Source: Mastigias papua (lineage: Eukaryota; Cnidaria; Scyphozoa; Rhizostomeae; Mastigiidae). Taken from it: a DNA stretch of 64,000 bases. Position 1 is the stretch's first letter. Each line of letters begins with the position of its first letter. The stretch spans positions 8,366,407-8,430,406 of the forward strand of contig OZ025274.1 in the NCBI GenBank assembly GCA_964019165.1, in the 5' to 3' direction. Under the pieces are notes generated by a model. It was given only the letters and a program-made list of their open reading frames with translations. It searched no databases and was not told the DNA's origin. Both the position numbers and the translations under genes were made by a program. Below, in pieces: positions 1 to 14,600 of the stretch.

Positions 1-713
1 ATATCATATGACCATCAGATCTGTAGTCATTGCAGTATTGTCATACCTTGCACACATACATATTTTAGGCCCATCACAAGCAATGCCAATATGTGCATAT
101 ACTGTTGTATGATTGAAATTGAGTGGAAATGGGTCAATCTCATCCACTAAACGTCTTTTACATCTATGGTTACACCGATGCCAGTAGTGTAGCTAATGTT
201 TCCTATTCACATTAGCCTTAGTCTCTGTTTTCACACTATATGCAGCTTTAAAGTGCTTTACATGTCGCAAAACTGACAATACTATGCAAGGCATACAATC
301 ACTATAAGTACGTGTGTAAAGCTCCAAAACATAATCTAAGCATATTCCTGCAGTGAATCTAGCATTTATAACATCATATGACCATCAGATCTGTCGTCAT
401 TGCTGTATTGTCAGACCTTGCACACATACGTATTTTAGGCCCATCACAAGCAATGCCCATATGTGCATATACTGTTGTATGATTGAAATTGAGTGGAAAT
501 GGGTCAATCTCATCCACTAAACGTCTTTTACATCTATGGTTACACCGATGCCAGTAGTGTAGCTAATGTTTCCTATTCACATTAGCCTTAGTCTCTGTAT
601 TCACACTATATGCAGCTTTAAAGTGCTTTACATGTCGCAAAACTGACAATACTATGCAAGGCATATAATCACTATAAGCACGTGTGTAATAGCTCCAAAG
701 CATAATCTAAGCG
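1..713. repeat. Left flank of the large duplicated block
   Basis: Nearly two monomers precede the large duplicated block. The last base that distinguishes this flank from the other copy is the G at 713, in GCGTATTCC here versus GCATATTCC at the matching site before 21481. The monomer starting near 348 shares the GTCAGACC, CCCATATG and ATTCACATTAG variants with monomers further right (for example 2.8-3.1 kb), so it belongs to the same subfamily. Nothing non-satellite is present. Confidence 0.75.
8..30. other. Monomer dyad around AGATCT (first instance)
   Basis: ATGACCA (8-14) and a right arm ending GTCAT (24-30) flank TCAGATCTG (15-23), which contains the 8-bp palindrome CAGATCTG. In most monomers the right arm is TCGTCAT, giving an inverted repeat with one mismatch to ATGACCA. 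The element sits at the same phase in almost every monomer, with the outer arms perfectly paired in the three divergent monomers near 43.4, 44.9 and 45.6 kb. Dyads are frequent in centromeric satellites. Any role in protein binding or cruciform formation here is inference. Confidence 0.6.
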
Positions 714-1486
714 TATTCCTGCAGTGAATCTAGCATTTATAATATCATATGACCATCAGATCTGTCGTCATTGCAGTATTGTCATACCTTGCACACATAC
801 GTATTTTAGGCCCATCACAAGCAATGCCAATATGTGCAAATACTGTTGTATGATTGAAATTGAGTGGAAATGGGTCAACCTCATCCGCTAAACGTCGTTT
901 ACATGTATGGTTACACCAATGGCAGTAGTGTAGCTAATATTTCCTATTCAAGTTAGTATTATTCTCTGGTTTTACACTATATACCGCTTTAAAGTGCTCT
1001 ACATGTCGCAACACTGACATTACTATGGAAGGCCTACAATCACTATAAGTACGTGTGTAATAGCTCCAAAACATAATCTAAGCATATTCCTGCAGTGAAT
1101 CTAGCATTTATAATATCATATGACCATCAGATCTGTCGTCATTGCAGTATTGTCATACCTTGCACACATACATATTTTAGGCCCATCACAAGCAATGCCA
1201 ATATGTGCATATAGTGTTCTATTATTGAAATTGAGTGGAAATGGGTCAATCTCATCCACTAAACGTCTTTTACATCTATGGCTACACCGATGCCAGTAGT
1301 TTATCCAATGTTTCCTATTCAAATTAGCCTTAGTCTCTGTTTTTACACTATATACAGCTTTAAAGTGCTTTATATGTCGCAAAACTGACAATACTATGCA
1401 AGGCCTACAATCACTATAAGTACGTGTGTAATAGCTCCAAAACATAATCTAAGCATATTCCTGCAGTGAATCTAGCATTTAGAATA

Positions 1487-1816
1487 TCATATGACCATCA
1501 GATCTGTCGTCATTGCTGGATTGTCATACCTTGCACACATACGTATTTTAGGCCCATCACAAGCAATGCCAATATGTGCATATACTGTTGTATGATTGAA
1601 ATTGAGTGGAAATGGGTCAATCTCATCCACTAAACGTCTTTTACATCTATGGTTACACCGATGCCAGTAGTTTAGCCAATGTTTCCTATTCAAGTTAGTC
1701 TTATTCTCTGTATTTACACTATATACAGCTTTAAAGTGCGTTAGATGTCGCAAAACTGACAATACTATGCAAGGCCTACAATCACTATAAGTACGTGTGT
1801 AATAGCTCCAAACCAT
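1487..1816 (-). other. Recurrent 109-codon open frame on the minus strand, not called as a gene
   Basis: This is one example of an ATG-to-stop frame that recurs at the same phase in several dozen monomers, covering 330 of 371 bases. It contains short Cys/His-rich runs such as WHRCNHRCKRR, but I recognise no domain. The frame is open only where the plus strand reads GTTTAGCC. The commoner GTGTAGCTAATG places an in-frame TAG on the minus strand, and GTGTAGCAATG shifts the frame. The monomer length is not a multiple of three, so frames do not fuse. Frequent variants change residues (R/C, Y/S/H, A/V). I judge it non-coding. Confidence 0.8.
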
Positions 1817-2820
1817 AATCTAAGCATATTCCTGCAGTGAATCTAGCATTTATAATATCATATGACCATCAGATCTGTCGTCATTGCAGTATTGTCATAC
1901 CTTGCACACATACATATTTTAGGCCCATCACAAGCAATGCCAATATGTGCATATACTGTTGTATGATTGATATTGAGTGGAAATGGTTCAATCTCATCCG
2001 CTACACGTCTTTTACATCTATGGTTACACCGATGCCAGTAGTGTAGCTAATGTTTCCTATTCAAATTAGCCTTAGTGTCTGTTTTTACACTATATACAGC
2101 TTTAAAGTGTTTTACATGTCGCAAAACTGACAATATTATGCAAGGCATATAATCACTATAAGTACGTGTGTAATAGCTCCAAAACATAATCTAAGCGTAT
2201 TCCTGCAGTGAATCTAGCATTTATAATATCATATGACCATCAGATCTGTCGTCATTGCAGTATTGTCATACCTTGCACACATACATATTTTAGGCCCATC
2301 ACAAGCAATGCCCATATGTGCATATACTGTTGTATGATTGAAATTGAGTGGAAATGGTTCAATCTCATCCGCTAAATGTCTTTTACATCTATGGTTACAC
2401 CGATGCCAGTAGTGTAGCTAATGTTTCCTATTCAAATTAGCCTTAGTCTCTGTTTTTACACTATATACCGCTTTAAAGTGCTCTACATGTCGCAACACTG
2501 ACATTACTATGGAAGGCCTACAATCACTATAAGTACGTGTGTAATAGCTCCAAAACATAATCTACGCATATTCCTGCAGTGAATCCAGCATTTATAATAT
2601 CATATGACCATCAGATCTGTCGTCATTGCTGTATTGTCATACCTTGCACACATACGTATTTTAGGCCCATCACAACCAATGCCAATATGTGCATATACTG
2701 TTGTATGATTGAAATTGAGTGGAAATGGGTCAATCTCATCCACTAAACGTCTTTTACATCTATGGTTACACCGATGCCAGTAGTGTAGCTAATGTTTCCT
2801 ATTCACATTAGCCTTAGTCT

Positions 2821-5800
2821 CTGTTTTCACACTATATGCAGCTTTAAAGTGCTTTACATGTCGCAAAACTGACAATACTATGCAAGGCATACAATCACTA
2901 TAAGTACGTGTGTAAAGCTCCAAAACATAATCTAAGCATATTCCTGCAGTGAATCTAGCATTTATAACATCATATGACCATCAGATCTGTCGTCATTGCT
3001 GTATTGTCAGACCTTGCACACATACGTATTTTAGGCCCATCACAAGCAATGCCCATATGTGCATATACTGTTGTATGATTGAAATTGAGTGGAAATGGGT
3101 CAATCTCATGCGATACACGTCTTTTACATCTATGGTTACACCGATGCCAGTAGTGCAGCAATGTTTCCTATTCAAATTAGCCTTAGTGTCTGTTTTCACA
3201 CTATATGCAGCTTTAAAGTGCTTTACATGTCGCAAAACCGACAATACTATGCAAGGCATACAATCACTATAAGTACGTGTGTAATAGCTCCAAAACATAA
3301 TCTAAGCGTATTCCTGCAGTGAATCTAGCATTTATAATATCATATGACCATCAGATCTGTTGTCATTGCAGTATTGTCATACCTTGCACACATACATATT
3401 TTAGGCCCATCACAAGCAATGCCAATATGTGCATATACTGTTGTATTATTGAAATTGAGTGGAAATGGGTCAATCTCATCCACTAAACGTCTTTTACATC
3501 TATGGTTACACCGATGCCAGTAGTTTAGCCAATGTTTCCTATTCAAATTAGCCTTAGTCTCTGTTTTTACACTATATACAGCTGTAAAGTGCTTTACATG
3601 TCGCAAAACTGACAATACTATGCAAGGCATATAATCACTATAAGTACGTGAGTAATAGCTCCAAAACATAATCTAAGCATATTCCTGCAGTGAATCTAGC
3701 ATTTATAATATCATATGACCATCAGATCTGTCGTCATTGCTGGATTGTCATACCTTGCACACATACGTATTTTAGGCCCATCACAAGCAATGCCAATATG
3801 TGCATATACTGTTGTATGATTGAAATTGAGTGGAAATGGGTCAATCTCATCCACTAAACGTCTTTTACATCTATGGTTACACCGATGCCAGTAGTGTAGC
3901 TAATGTTTCCTATTCAAATTAGCCTTAGTCTCTGTTTTTACACTATATACAGCTTTAAAGTGCTTTACATGTCGCAAAACTGACAGTACTATGCAAGGCC
4001 TACAATCACTATAAGTACGTGTGTAATAGCTCCAAAACATAATCTAATCATATTTGTACAGTGAATCTAGCATTTATAATATCATATGACCATCAGATCT
4101 GTCGTCATTACTGTATTGTCAGACCTTGCACACATACGTATTTTAGGCCAATCACAAGCAATGCCAATATGTGCATATACTGTTGTATGAGTGAAATTGA
4201 GTGGAAATGCGTCAATCTCATCCGCTACACGTCTTTTACATCTATGGTTACACCGATGCCAGTAGTGTAGCAATGTTTCCTATTCAAATTAGCCTTAGTG
4301 TCTCTATTTACACTATATATAGCTTTGGAGTGCTTTAAATGTCGTGAAACTGACAGTACTATGGAAGGCCAACAATCACTATAAGTACGTGTGTAATAGC
4401 TCCAAAACATAATCTACGCATATTCCTGCAGTGAATCTAGCATTTATAATATCATATGACCATCAGATCTGTCGTTATTGCTGGATTGTCATACCTTGCA
4501 CACATACGTATTTTAGGCCCATCACAAGCAATGCCAATATGTGCATATACTGTTGTATGATTGAAATTGAGTGGAAATGGGTCAATCTCATCCACTAAAC
4601 GTCTTTTACATCTATGGTTACACCGATGCCAGTAGTGTAGCAATGTTTCCTATTCAAATTAGCCTTAGTGTCTGTTTTCACACTATATGCAGCTTTAAAG
4701 TGCTTTACATGTCGCAAAACTGACAATACTATGCAAGGCATACAATCACTATAAGTACGTGTGTAAAGCTCCAAAACATAATCTAAGCATATTCCTGCAG
4801 TGAATCTAGCATTTATAACATCATATGACCATCAGATCTGTCGTCATTGCTGTATTGTCAGACCGTGCACACATACGTATTTTAGGCCCATCACAAGCAA
4901 TGCCCATATGTGCATATACTGTTGTATGATTGAAATTGAGTGGAAATGGGTCAATCTCATCCGCTACACGTCTTTTACATCTATGGTTACACCGATGCCA
5001 GTAGTGCAGCAATGTTTCCTATTCAAATTAGCCTTAGTGTCTGTTTTCACACTATATGCAGCTTTAAAGTGCTTTACATGTCGCAAAACCGACAATACTA
5101 TGCAAGGCATACAATCACTATAAGTACGTGTGTAATAGCTCCAAAACATAATCTAAGCGTATTCCTGCAGTGAATCTAGCATTTATAATATCATATGACC
5201 ATCAGATCTGTTGTCATTGCAGTATTGTCATACCTTGCACACATACATATTTTAGGCCCATCACAAGCAATGCCAATATGTGCATATACTGTTGTATTAT
5301 TGAAATTGAGTGGAAATGGGTCAATCTCATCCACTAAACGTCTTTTACATCTATGGTTACACCGATGCCAGTAGTTTAGCCAATGTTTCCTATTCAAATT
5401 AGCCTTAGTCTCTGTTTTTACACTATATACAGCTGTAAAGTGCTTTACATGTCGCAAAACTGACAATACTATGCAAGGCCTACAATCACTATAAGTACGT
5501 GTGTAATAGCTCCAAAACATAATCTAAGCATATTCCTGCAGTGAATCTACCATTTATAATATCATATGACCATCAGATCTGTCGTCAATGCTGGATTGTC
5601 ATACCTTGCACACATACGTATTTTAGGCCCATCACAAGCAATGCCAATATGTGCATATACTGTTGTATGATTGAAATTGAGTGGAAATGGGTCAATCTCA
5701 TCCACTAAACGTCTTTTACATCTATGGTTACACCGATGCCAGTAGTGTAGCTAATGTTTCCTATTCAAATTAGCCTTAGTCTCTGTTTTTACACTATATA

Positions 5801-6325
5801 CAGCTTTAAAGTGCTTTACATGTCGCAAAACTGACAGTACTATGCAAGGCCTACAATCACTATAAGTACGTGTGTAATAGCTCCAAAACATAATCTAATC
5901 ATATTTGTACAGTGAATCTAGCATTTATAATATCATATGACCATCAGATCTGTCGTCATTACTGTATTGTCAGACCTTGCACACATACGTATTTTAGGCC
6001 GATCACAAGCAATGCCAATATGTGCATATACTGTTGTATGAGTGAAATTGAGTGGAAATGCGTCAATCTCATCCGCTACACGTCTTTTACATCTATGGTT
6101 ACACCGATGCCAGTAGTGTAGCAATGTTTCCTATTCAAATTAGCCTTAGTGTCTCTATTTACACTATATATAGCTTTGGAGTGCTTTACATGTCGTGAAA
6201 CTGACAGTACTATGGAAGGCCAACAATCACTATAAGTACGTGTGTAATAGCTCCAAAACATAATCTACGCATATTCCTGCAGTGAATCTAGCATTTATAA
6301 TATCATATGACCATCAGATCTGTCG
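2821..6325. repeat. Five-monomer tandem duplication, 1851-bp period (in large copy 1)
   Basis: Positions 2821-4474 match 4672-6325 with an 1851-bp shift, that is five monomers less a few single-base deletions. Shared rare variants include GTGTAAAGCTCC near 2914 and 4765, GTAGTGCAGCAATG near 3152 and 5003, and the CAGCTGTAAAG segment near 3582 and 5433. Differences are few, for example GTGAGTAATAG versus GTGTGTAATAG near 3650 and 5500. The same nested pair recurs in the second large copy, so it predates the 20.8-kb duplication. Confidence 0.88.
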
Positions 6326-8349
6326 TCATTGCTGTATTGTCAGACCGTGCACACATACGTATTTTAGGCCCATCACAAGCAATGCCCATATGTGCATATA
6401 CTGTTGTATGATTGAAATTGAGTGGAAATGGTTCAATCTCATCCGCTACACGTCTTTTACATCTATGGTTACACCGATGCCAGTAGTGTAGCTAATGTTT
6501 CCTATTCAAATTAGCCTTAGTCTCTGTTTTTACACTATATACAGCTTTAAAGTGCTTTACATGTCGCAAAACTGACAATACTATGCAAGGCATATAATCA
6601 CTATAAGTACGTGAGTAATAGCTCCAAAACATAATCTAAGCGTATTCCTGCAGTGAATCTAGCATTTATAATATCATATGACCATCAGATCTGTTGTCAT
6701 TGCAGTATTGTCATACCTTGCACACATACATATTTTAGGCCCATCACAAGCAATGCCAATATGTGCATATACTGTTGTATTATTGAAATTGAGTGGAAAT
6801 GGGTCAACCTCATCCGCTAAACGTCGTTTACATGTATGGTTACACCAATGCCAGTAGTGTAGCTAATGTTTCCTATTCAAATTAGCCTTATTCTCTGTTT
6901 TTACACTATATACCGCTTTAAAGTGCTCTACATGTCGCAACACTGACATTACTATGGAAGGCCTACAATCACTATAAGTACGTGTGTAATAGCTCCAAAA
7001 CATAATCTAAGCATATTCCTGCAGTGAATCTACCATTTATAATATCATATGACCATCAGATCTGTCGTCATTGCAGTATTGTCATACCTTGCACACATAC
7101 ATATTTTAGGCCTATCACAAGCAATGCCAATATGTGCATATACTGTTGTATTATTGAACTTGAGTGGAAATGGTTCAATCTCATCCGCTAAACGTCTTTT
7201 ACATCTATGGTTACACCGATGCCAGTAGTGTAGCTAATGTTTCCTATTCAAATTAGCCTTAGTCTCTGTTTTTACACTATATACAGCTTTAAAGTGCTTT
7301 ACATGTCGCAAAACTGACAATACTATGCAAGGCATATAATCACTATAAGTACGTGTGTAATAGCTCCAAAACATAATCTAAGCGTATTCCTGCAGTGAAT
7401 CTAGCATTTATAATATCATATGACCATCAGATCTGTCGTCATTGCAGTATTATCATACCTTGCACACATACATATTTTAGGCCCATCACAAGCAATGCCA
7501 ATATGTGCATATACTGTTGTATTATTGAAATTGAGTGGAAATGGGTCAACTTCATCCGCTAAACGTCGTTTACATGTGTGGTTACACCAATGCCAGTAGT
7601 GTAGCTAATGTTTCCTATTCAAATTAGCCTTAGTCTCTGTTTTTACACTATATACAGCTTTAAAGTGCTTTACATGTCGCAAAACTGACAATACTATGCA
7701 AGGCCTACAATCACTATAAGTACGTGTGTAATAGCTCCAAAACATAATCTAAGCATATTCCTGCAGTGAATCTAGCATTTATAACATCATATGGCCATCA
7801 GATCTGTCGTCATTGCTGGATTGTCATACCTTGCACACATACATATTTTAGGCCCATCACAAGCAATGCCAATATGTGCATATACTGTTGTATGATTGAA
7901 ATTGAGTGGAAATGGTTCAATCTCATCCACTAAACGTCTTTTACATCTATGGTTACACCGATGCCAGTAGTTTAGCCAATGTTTCCTATTCAAGTTAGTC
8001 TTATTCTCTGTATTTACACTATATGCAGCTTTAAAGTGCGTTAGATGTCGCAAAACTGCCAATACTATGCAAGGCCTACAATCACTATAAGTACGTGTGT
8101 AATAGCTCCAAACCATAATCTAAGCATATTCCTGCAGTGACTCTAGCATTTATAACATCATATGACCATCAGATCTGTCGTCATTGCTGTATTGTCAGAC
8201 CTTGCACACATACGTATTTTAGGCCCATCACAAGCAATGCCCATATGTGCATATACTGTTGTATGATTGAAATTGAGTGGAAATGGTTCAATCTCATCCG
8301 CTAAACGTCTTTTACATCTATGGTTACACCGATGCCAGTAGTGTAGCAA

Positions 8350-9293
8350 TGTTTCCTATTCAAATTAGCCTTAGTCTCTGTTTTTACACTATATACAGCT
8401 TTAAAGTGCTTTACATGTCGCAAAACTGACAGTACTATGCAAGGCCTACAATCACTATAAGTACGTGTGTAATAGCTCCAAAACATAATCTAATCATATT
8501 TGTACAGTGAATCTAGCATTTATAATATCATATGACCATCAGATCTGTCGTCATTACTGTATTGTCAGACCTTGCACACATACGTATTTTAGGCCAATCA
8601 CAAGCAATGCCAATATGTGCATATACTGTTGTATGAGTGAAATTGAGTGGAAATGCGTCAATCTCATCCGCTACACGTCTTTTACATCTATGGTTACACC
8701 GATGCCAGTAGTGTAGCAATGTTTCCTATTCAAATTAGCCTTAGTGTCTCTATTTACACTATATATATCTTTGGAGTGCTTTACATGTCGTGAAACTGAC
8801 AGTACTATGGAAGGCCTACAATCACTATAAGTACGTGTGTAATAGCTCCAAAACATAATCTACGCATATTCCTGCAGTGAATCTAGCATTTATAATATCA
8901 TATGACCATCAGATCTGTCGTCATTGCTGGATTGTCATACCTTGCACACATACGTATTTTAGGCCCATCACAAGCAATGCCAATATGTGCATATACTGTT
9001 GTATGATTGAAATTGAGTGGAAATGGGTCAATCTCATCCACTAAACGTCTTTTACATCTATGGTTACACCGATGCCAGTAGTGTAGCAATGTTTCCTATT
9101 CAAATTAGCCTTAGTGTCTGTTTTCACACTATATGCAGCTTTAAAGTGCTTTACATGTCGCAAAACTGACAATACTATGCAAGGCATACAATCACTATAA
9201 GTACGTGTGTAAAGCTCCAAAACATAATCTAAGCATATTCCTGCAGTGAATCTAGCATTTATAACATCATATGACCATCAGATCTGTCGTCAT
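8350..9293. repeat. Dispersed third copy of the 3904-4847 segment (944 bp)
   Basis: This segment repeats 3904-4847 with a 4446-bp shift, or twelve monomers less 6 nt. It includes the distinctive sub-run in which CTGCAG is replaced by TGTACAG after AATCTAATCATATT. It also has the GTGTAGCAATG single-base deletion and the GTGTAAAGCTCC deletion. A few substitutions separate the copies, for example ATATATCTTTGG here versus ATATATAGCTTTGG near 4315. The match starts after the GCTAATG/GCAATG difference and stops at GCTG versus ACTG (4848/9294). Confidence 0.8.
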
Positions 9294-11666
9294 TACTGTA
9301 TTGTCAGACCTTGCACACATACGTATTTTAGGCCAATCACAAGCAATGCCAATATGTGCATATACTGTTGTATGAGTGAAATTGAATGGAAATGCGTCAA
9401 TCTCATCCGCTACACGTCTTTTACATCTATGGTTACACCGATGCCAGTAGTGTAGCTAATGTTTCCTATTCAAATTAGCCTTATTCTCTGTTTTTACACT
9501 ATATACCGCTTTAAAGTGCTCTACATGTCGCAACACTGACATTACTATGGAAGGCCTACAATCACTATAAGTACGTGTGTAATAGCTCCAAAACATAATC
9601 TAAGCATATTCCTGCAGTGAATCTAGCATTTATAATATCATATGACCATCAGATCTGTCGTCATTGCAGTATTGTCATACCTTGCACACATACATATTTT
9701 AGGCCTATCACAAGCAATGCCAATATCTGCATATACTGTTGTATTATTGAAATTGAGTGGAAATGGTTCAATCTCATCCGCTAAACGTCTTTTACATCTA
9801 TGGTTACACCGATGCCAGTAGTGTAGCTAATGTTTCCTATTCAAATTAGCCTTAGTCTCTGTTTTTACACTATATACAGCTTTAAAGTGCTTTACATGTC
9901 GCAAAACTGACAATACTATGCAAGGCATATAATCACTATAAGTACGTGTGTAATAGCTCCAAAACATAATCTAAGCGTATTCCTGCAGTGAATCTAGCAT
10001 TTATAATATCATATGACCATCAGATCTGTCGTCATTGCAGTATTGTCATACCTTGCACACATACATATTTTAGGCCCATCACAAGCAATGCCAATATGTG
10101 CATATACTGTTGTATGATTGAAATTGAGTGGAAATGGGTCAATCTCATCCACTAAACGTCTTTTACATCTATGGTTACACCGATACCAGTAGTTTAGCCA
10201 ATGTTTCCTATTCAAATTAGCCTTAGTCTCTGTTTTTACACTATATACAGCTTTAAAGTGCTTTACATGTCGCAAAACTGACAATACTATGCAAGGCATA
10301 TAATCACTATAAGTACGTGTGTAATAGCTCCAAAACATAATCTAAGCGTATTCCTGCAGTGAATCTAGCATTTATAATATCATATGACCATCAGATCTGT
10401 CGTCATTGCAGTATTGTCATACCTTGCACACATACATATTTTAGGCCCATCACAAGCAATGCCAATATGTGCATATACTGTTGTATGAGTGAAATTGAGT
10501 GGAAATGGTTCAATCTCATCCGCTAAACGTCTTTTACATATATGGTTACACCAATGCCAGTAGTGTAGCTAATGTTTCCTATTCAAATTAGCCTTATTCT
10601 CTGTTTTTACACTATATACCGCTTTAAAGTGCTCTACATGTCGCAACACTGACATTACTATGGAAGGCCTACAATCACTATAAGTACGTGTGTAATAGCT
10701 CCAAAACATAATCTATGCATATTCCTGCAGTGAATCTAGCATTTATAACATCATATGACCATCAGATCTGTCGTCATTGCTGTATTGTCACACATTGCAC
10801 ACATACGTATTTTAGGCCCATCACAAGCAATGCCCATATGTGCATATACTGTTGTATGATTGAAATTGAGTGGAAATGGTTCAATCTCATCCGCTAAACG
10901 TCTTTTACATCTATGGTTACACCGATGCCAGTAGTGTAGCTAATGTTTCCTATTCAAATTAGCCTTAGTCTCTGTTTTTACACTATATACAGCTTTAAAG
11001 TGCTTTACATGTCGCAAAACTGACAATACTATGCAAGGCATATAATCACTATAAGTACGTGTGTAATAGCTCCAAAACATAATCTAAGCGTATTCCTGCA
11101 GTGAATCTAGCATTTATAATATCATGTGACCATCAGATCTGTCTTCATTGCAGTATTGTCATACCTTGCACACATACATATTTTAGGCCCATCACAAGCA
11201 ATGCCAATATGTGCATATACTGTTGTATGATTGAAATTGAGTGGAAATGGGTCAACCTCATCCGCTAAACGTCGTTTACATGTATGGTTACACCAATGCC
11301 AGTAGTGTAGCTAATGTGTCCTATTCAAATTAGCCTTATTCTCTGTTTTTACACTATATACCGCTTTAAAGTGCTATACATGTCGCAACACTGACATTAC
11401 TATGGAAGGCCTACAATCACTATAAGTACGTGTGTAATAGCTCCAAAACATAATCTAAGCATATTCCTGCAGTGAATCTAGCATTTATAATATCATATGA
11501 CCATCAGATCTGTCGTCATTGCAGTATTGTCATACCTTGCACACATACGTATTTTAGGCCCATCACAAGCAATGCCAATATGTGCATATACTGTTGTATT
11601 ATTGAAATTGAGTGGAAATGGGTCAACTTCATCCGCTAAACGTCGTTTACATGTATGGTTACACCA

Positions 11667-14600
11667 ATGCCAGTAGTGTAGCTAATGTTTCCTATTCAAA
11701 TTAGCCTTAGTCTCTGTTTTTACACTATATACAGCTTTAAAGTGCTTTACATGTCGCAAAACTGACAATACTATGCAAGGCCTACAATCACTATAAGTAC
11801 GTGTGTAATAGCTCCAAAACATAATCTAAGCATATTCCTGCAGTGAATCTACCATTTATAATATCATATGACCATCAGATCTGTCGTCATTGCTGTATTG
11901 TCACACATTGCACACATACGTATTTTAGGCCCATCACAAGCAATGCCCATATGTGCATATACTGTTGTATGATTGAAATTGAGTGGAAATGGTTCAATCT
12001 CATCCGCTAAACGTCTTTTACATCTATGGTTACACCGATGCCAGTAGTGTAGCTAATGTTTCCTATTCAAATTAGCCTTAGTCTCTGTTTTTACACTATA
12101 TACAGCTTTAAAGTGCTTTACATGTCGCAAAACTGACAATACTATGCAAGGCATATAATCACTATAAGTACGTGTGTAATAGCTCCAAAACATAATCTAA
12201 GCATATTCCTGCAGTGAATCTAGCATTTATAATATCATGTGACCATCAGATCTGTCGTCATTGCAGTATTGTCATACCTTGCACACATACATATTTTAGG
12301 CCCATCACAAGCAATGCCAATATGTGCATATACTGTTGTATGATTGAAATTGAGTGGAAATGGGTCAACCTCATCCGCTAAACGTCGTTTACATGTATGG
12401 TTACACCAATGCCAGTAGTGTAGCTAATGTTTCCTATTCAAATTAGCCGTATTCTCTGTTTTTACACTATATACCGCTTTAAAGTGCTCTACATGTCGCA
12501 ACACTGACATTACTATGGAAGGCCTACAATCACTATAAGTACGTGTGTAATAGCTCCAAAACATAATCTATGCATATTCCTGCAGTGAATCTAGCATTTA
12601 TAATATCATATGACCATCAGATCTGTCGTCATTGCAGTATTGTCATACCTTGCACACATACGTATTTTAGGCCCATCACAAGCAATGCCAATATGTGCAT
12701 ATACTGTTGTATTATTGAAATTGAGTGGAAATGGGTCAACTTCATCCGCTAAACGTCGTTTACATGTATGGTTACACCAATGCCAGTAGTGTAGCTAATG
12801 TTTCCTATTCAAATTAGCCTTAGTCTCTGTTTTTACACTATATACAGCTTTAAAGTGCTTTACATGTCGCAAAACTGACAATACTATGCAAGGCCTACAA
12901 TCACTATAAGTACGTGTGTAATAGCTCCAAAACATAATCTAAGCATATTCCTGCAGTGAATCTAGCATTTATAATATCATATGGCCATCAGATCTGTCGT
13001 CATTGCTGGATTGTCATACCTTGCACACATACGTATTTTAGGCCCATCACAAGCAATGCCAATATGTACATATACTGTTGTATGATTGAAATTGAGTGGA
13101 AATGGTTCAATCTCATCCACTAAACGTCTTTTACATCTATGGTTACACCGATGCCAGTAGTTTAGCCAATGTTTCCTATTCAAGTTAGTCTTATTCTCTG
13201 TATTTACACTATATGCAGCTTTAAAGTGCGTTAGATGTAGCAAAACTGACAATACTATGCAAGACCTACAATCACTATAAGTACGTGTGTAATAGCTCCA
13301 AAACATAATCTAAGCGTATTCCTGCAGTGAATCTAGCATTTATAATATCATATGACCATCAGATCTGTCGTCATTGCAGTATTGTCATACCTTGCACACA
13401 TACATATTTTAGGCCCATCACAAGCAATGCCAATATGTGCATATACTGTTGTTTGATTGAAATTGAGTGGAAATGGGTCAACCTCATCCGCTAAACGTCG
13501 TTTACATCTATGGTTACACCAATGCCAGTAGTGTAGCTAATGTGTCCTATTCAAATTAGCCTTATTCTCTGTTTTTACACTATATACCGCTTTAAAGTGC
13601 TCTACATGTCGCAACACTGACATTACTATGGAAGGCCTACAATCACTATAAGTACGTGTGTAATAGCTCCAAAACATAATCTAAGCATATTCCTGCAGTG
13701 AATCTAGCATTTATAATATCATATGACCATCAGATCTGTCGTCATTGCAGTATTGTCATACCTTGCACACATACATATTTTAGGCCCATCACAAGCAATG
13801 CCAATATGTGCATATACTGTTGTATTATTGAAATTGAGTGGAAATGGGTCAATCTCATCCACTAAACGTCTTTTACATCTATGGTTACACCGATACCAGT
13901 AGTTTAGCCAATGTTTCCTATTCAAATTAGCCTTAGTCTCTGTTTTTACACTATATACAGCTTTAAAGTGCTTTACATGTCGCAAAACTGACAATACTAT
14001 GCAAGGCCTACAATCACTATAAGTACGTGTGTAATAGCTCCAAAACATAATCTAAGCATATTCCTGCAGTGAATCTAGCATTTATAATATCATATGACCA
14101 TCAGATCTGTCGTCATTGCTGGATTGTCATACCTTGCACACATACGTATTTTAGGCCCATCACAAGCAATGCCAATATGTGCATATACTGTTGTATGATT
14201 GAAATTGAGTGGAAATGGGTCAATCTCATCCACTAAACGTCTTTTACATCTATGGTTACACCGATGCCAGTAGTGTAGCTAATGTGTCCTATTCAAATTA
14301 GCCTTAGTCTCTGTTTTTACACTATATACAGCTTTAAAGTGCTTTACATGTCGCAAAACTGACAGTACTATGCAAGGCCTACAATCACTATAAGTACGTG
14401 TGTAATAGCTCCAAAACATAATCTAATCATATTTGTACAGTGAATCTAGCATTTATAATATCATATGACCATCAGATCTGTCGTCATTACTGTATTGTCA
14501 GACCTTGCACACATACATATTTTAGGCCCATCACAAGCAATGCCAATATGTGCATATACTGTTGTATGATTGAAATTGAGTGGAAATGGGTCAATCTCAT

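Noticed and set aside
6429..6450. GGTTCAATCTC resembling a polymerase III B box, with GAGTGG upstream resembling an A box
   Set aside because: The B-box match has a mismatch at a key C, many monomers carry GGGTCAATCTC instead, and the A-like motif is only a few bases away, too close for a tRNA- or SINE-type promoter.
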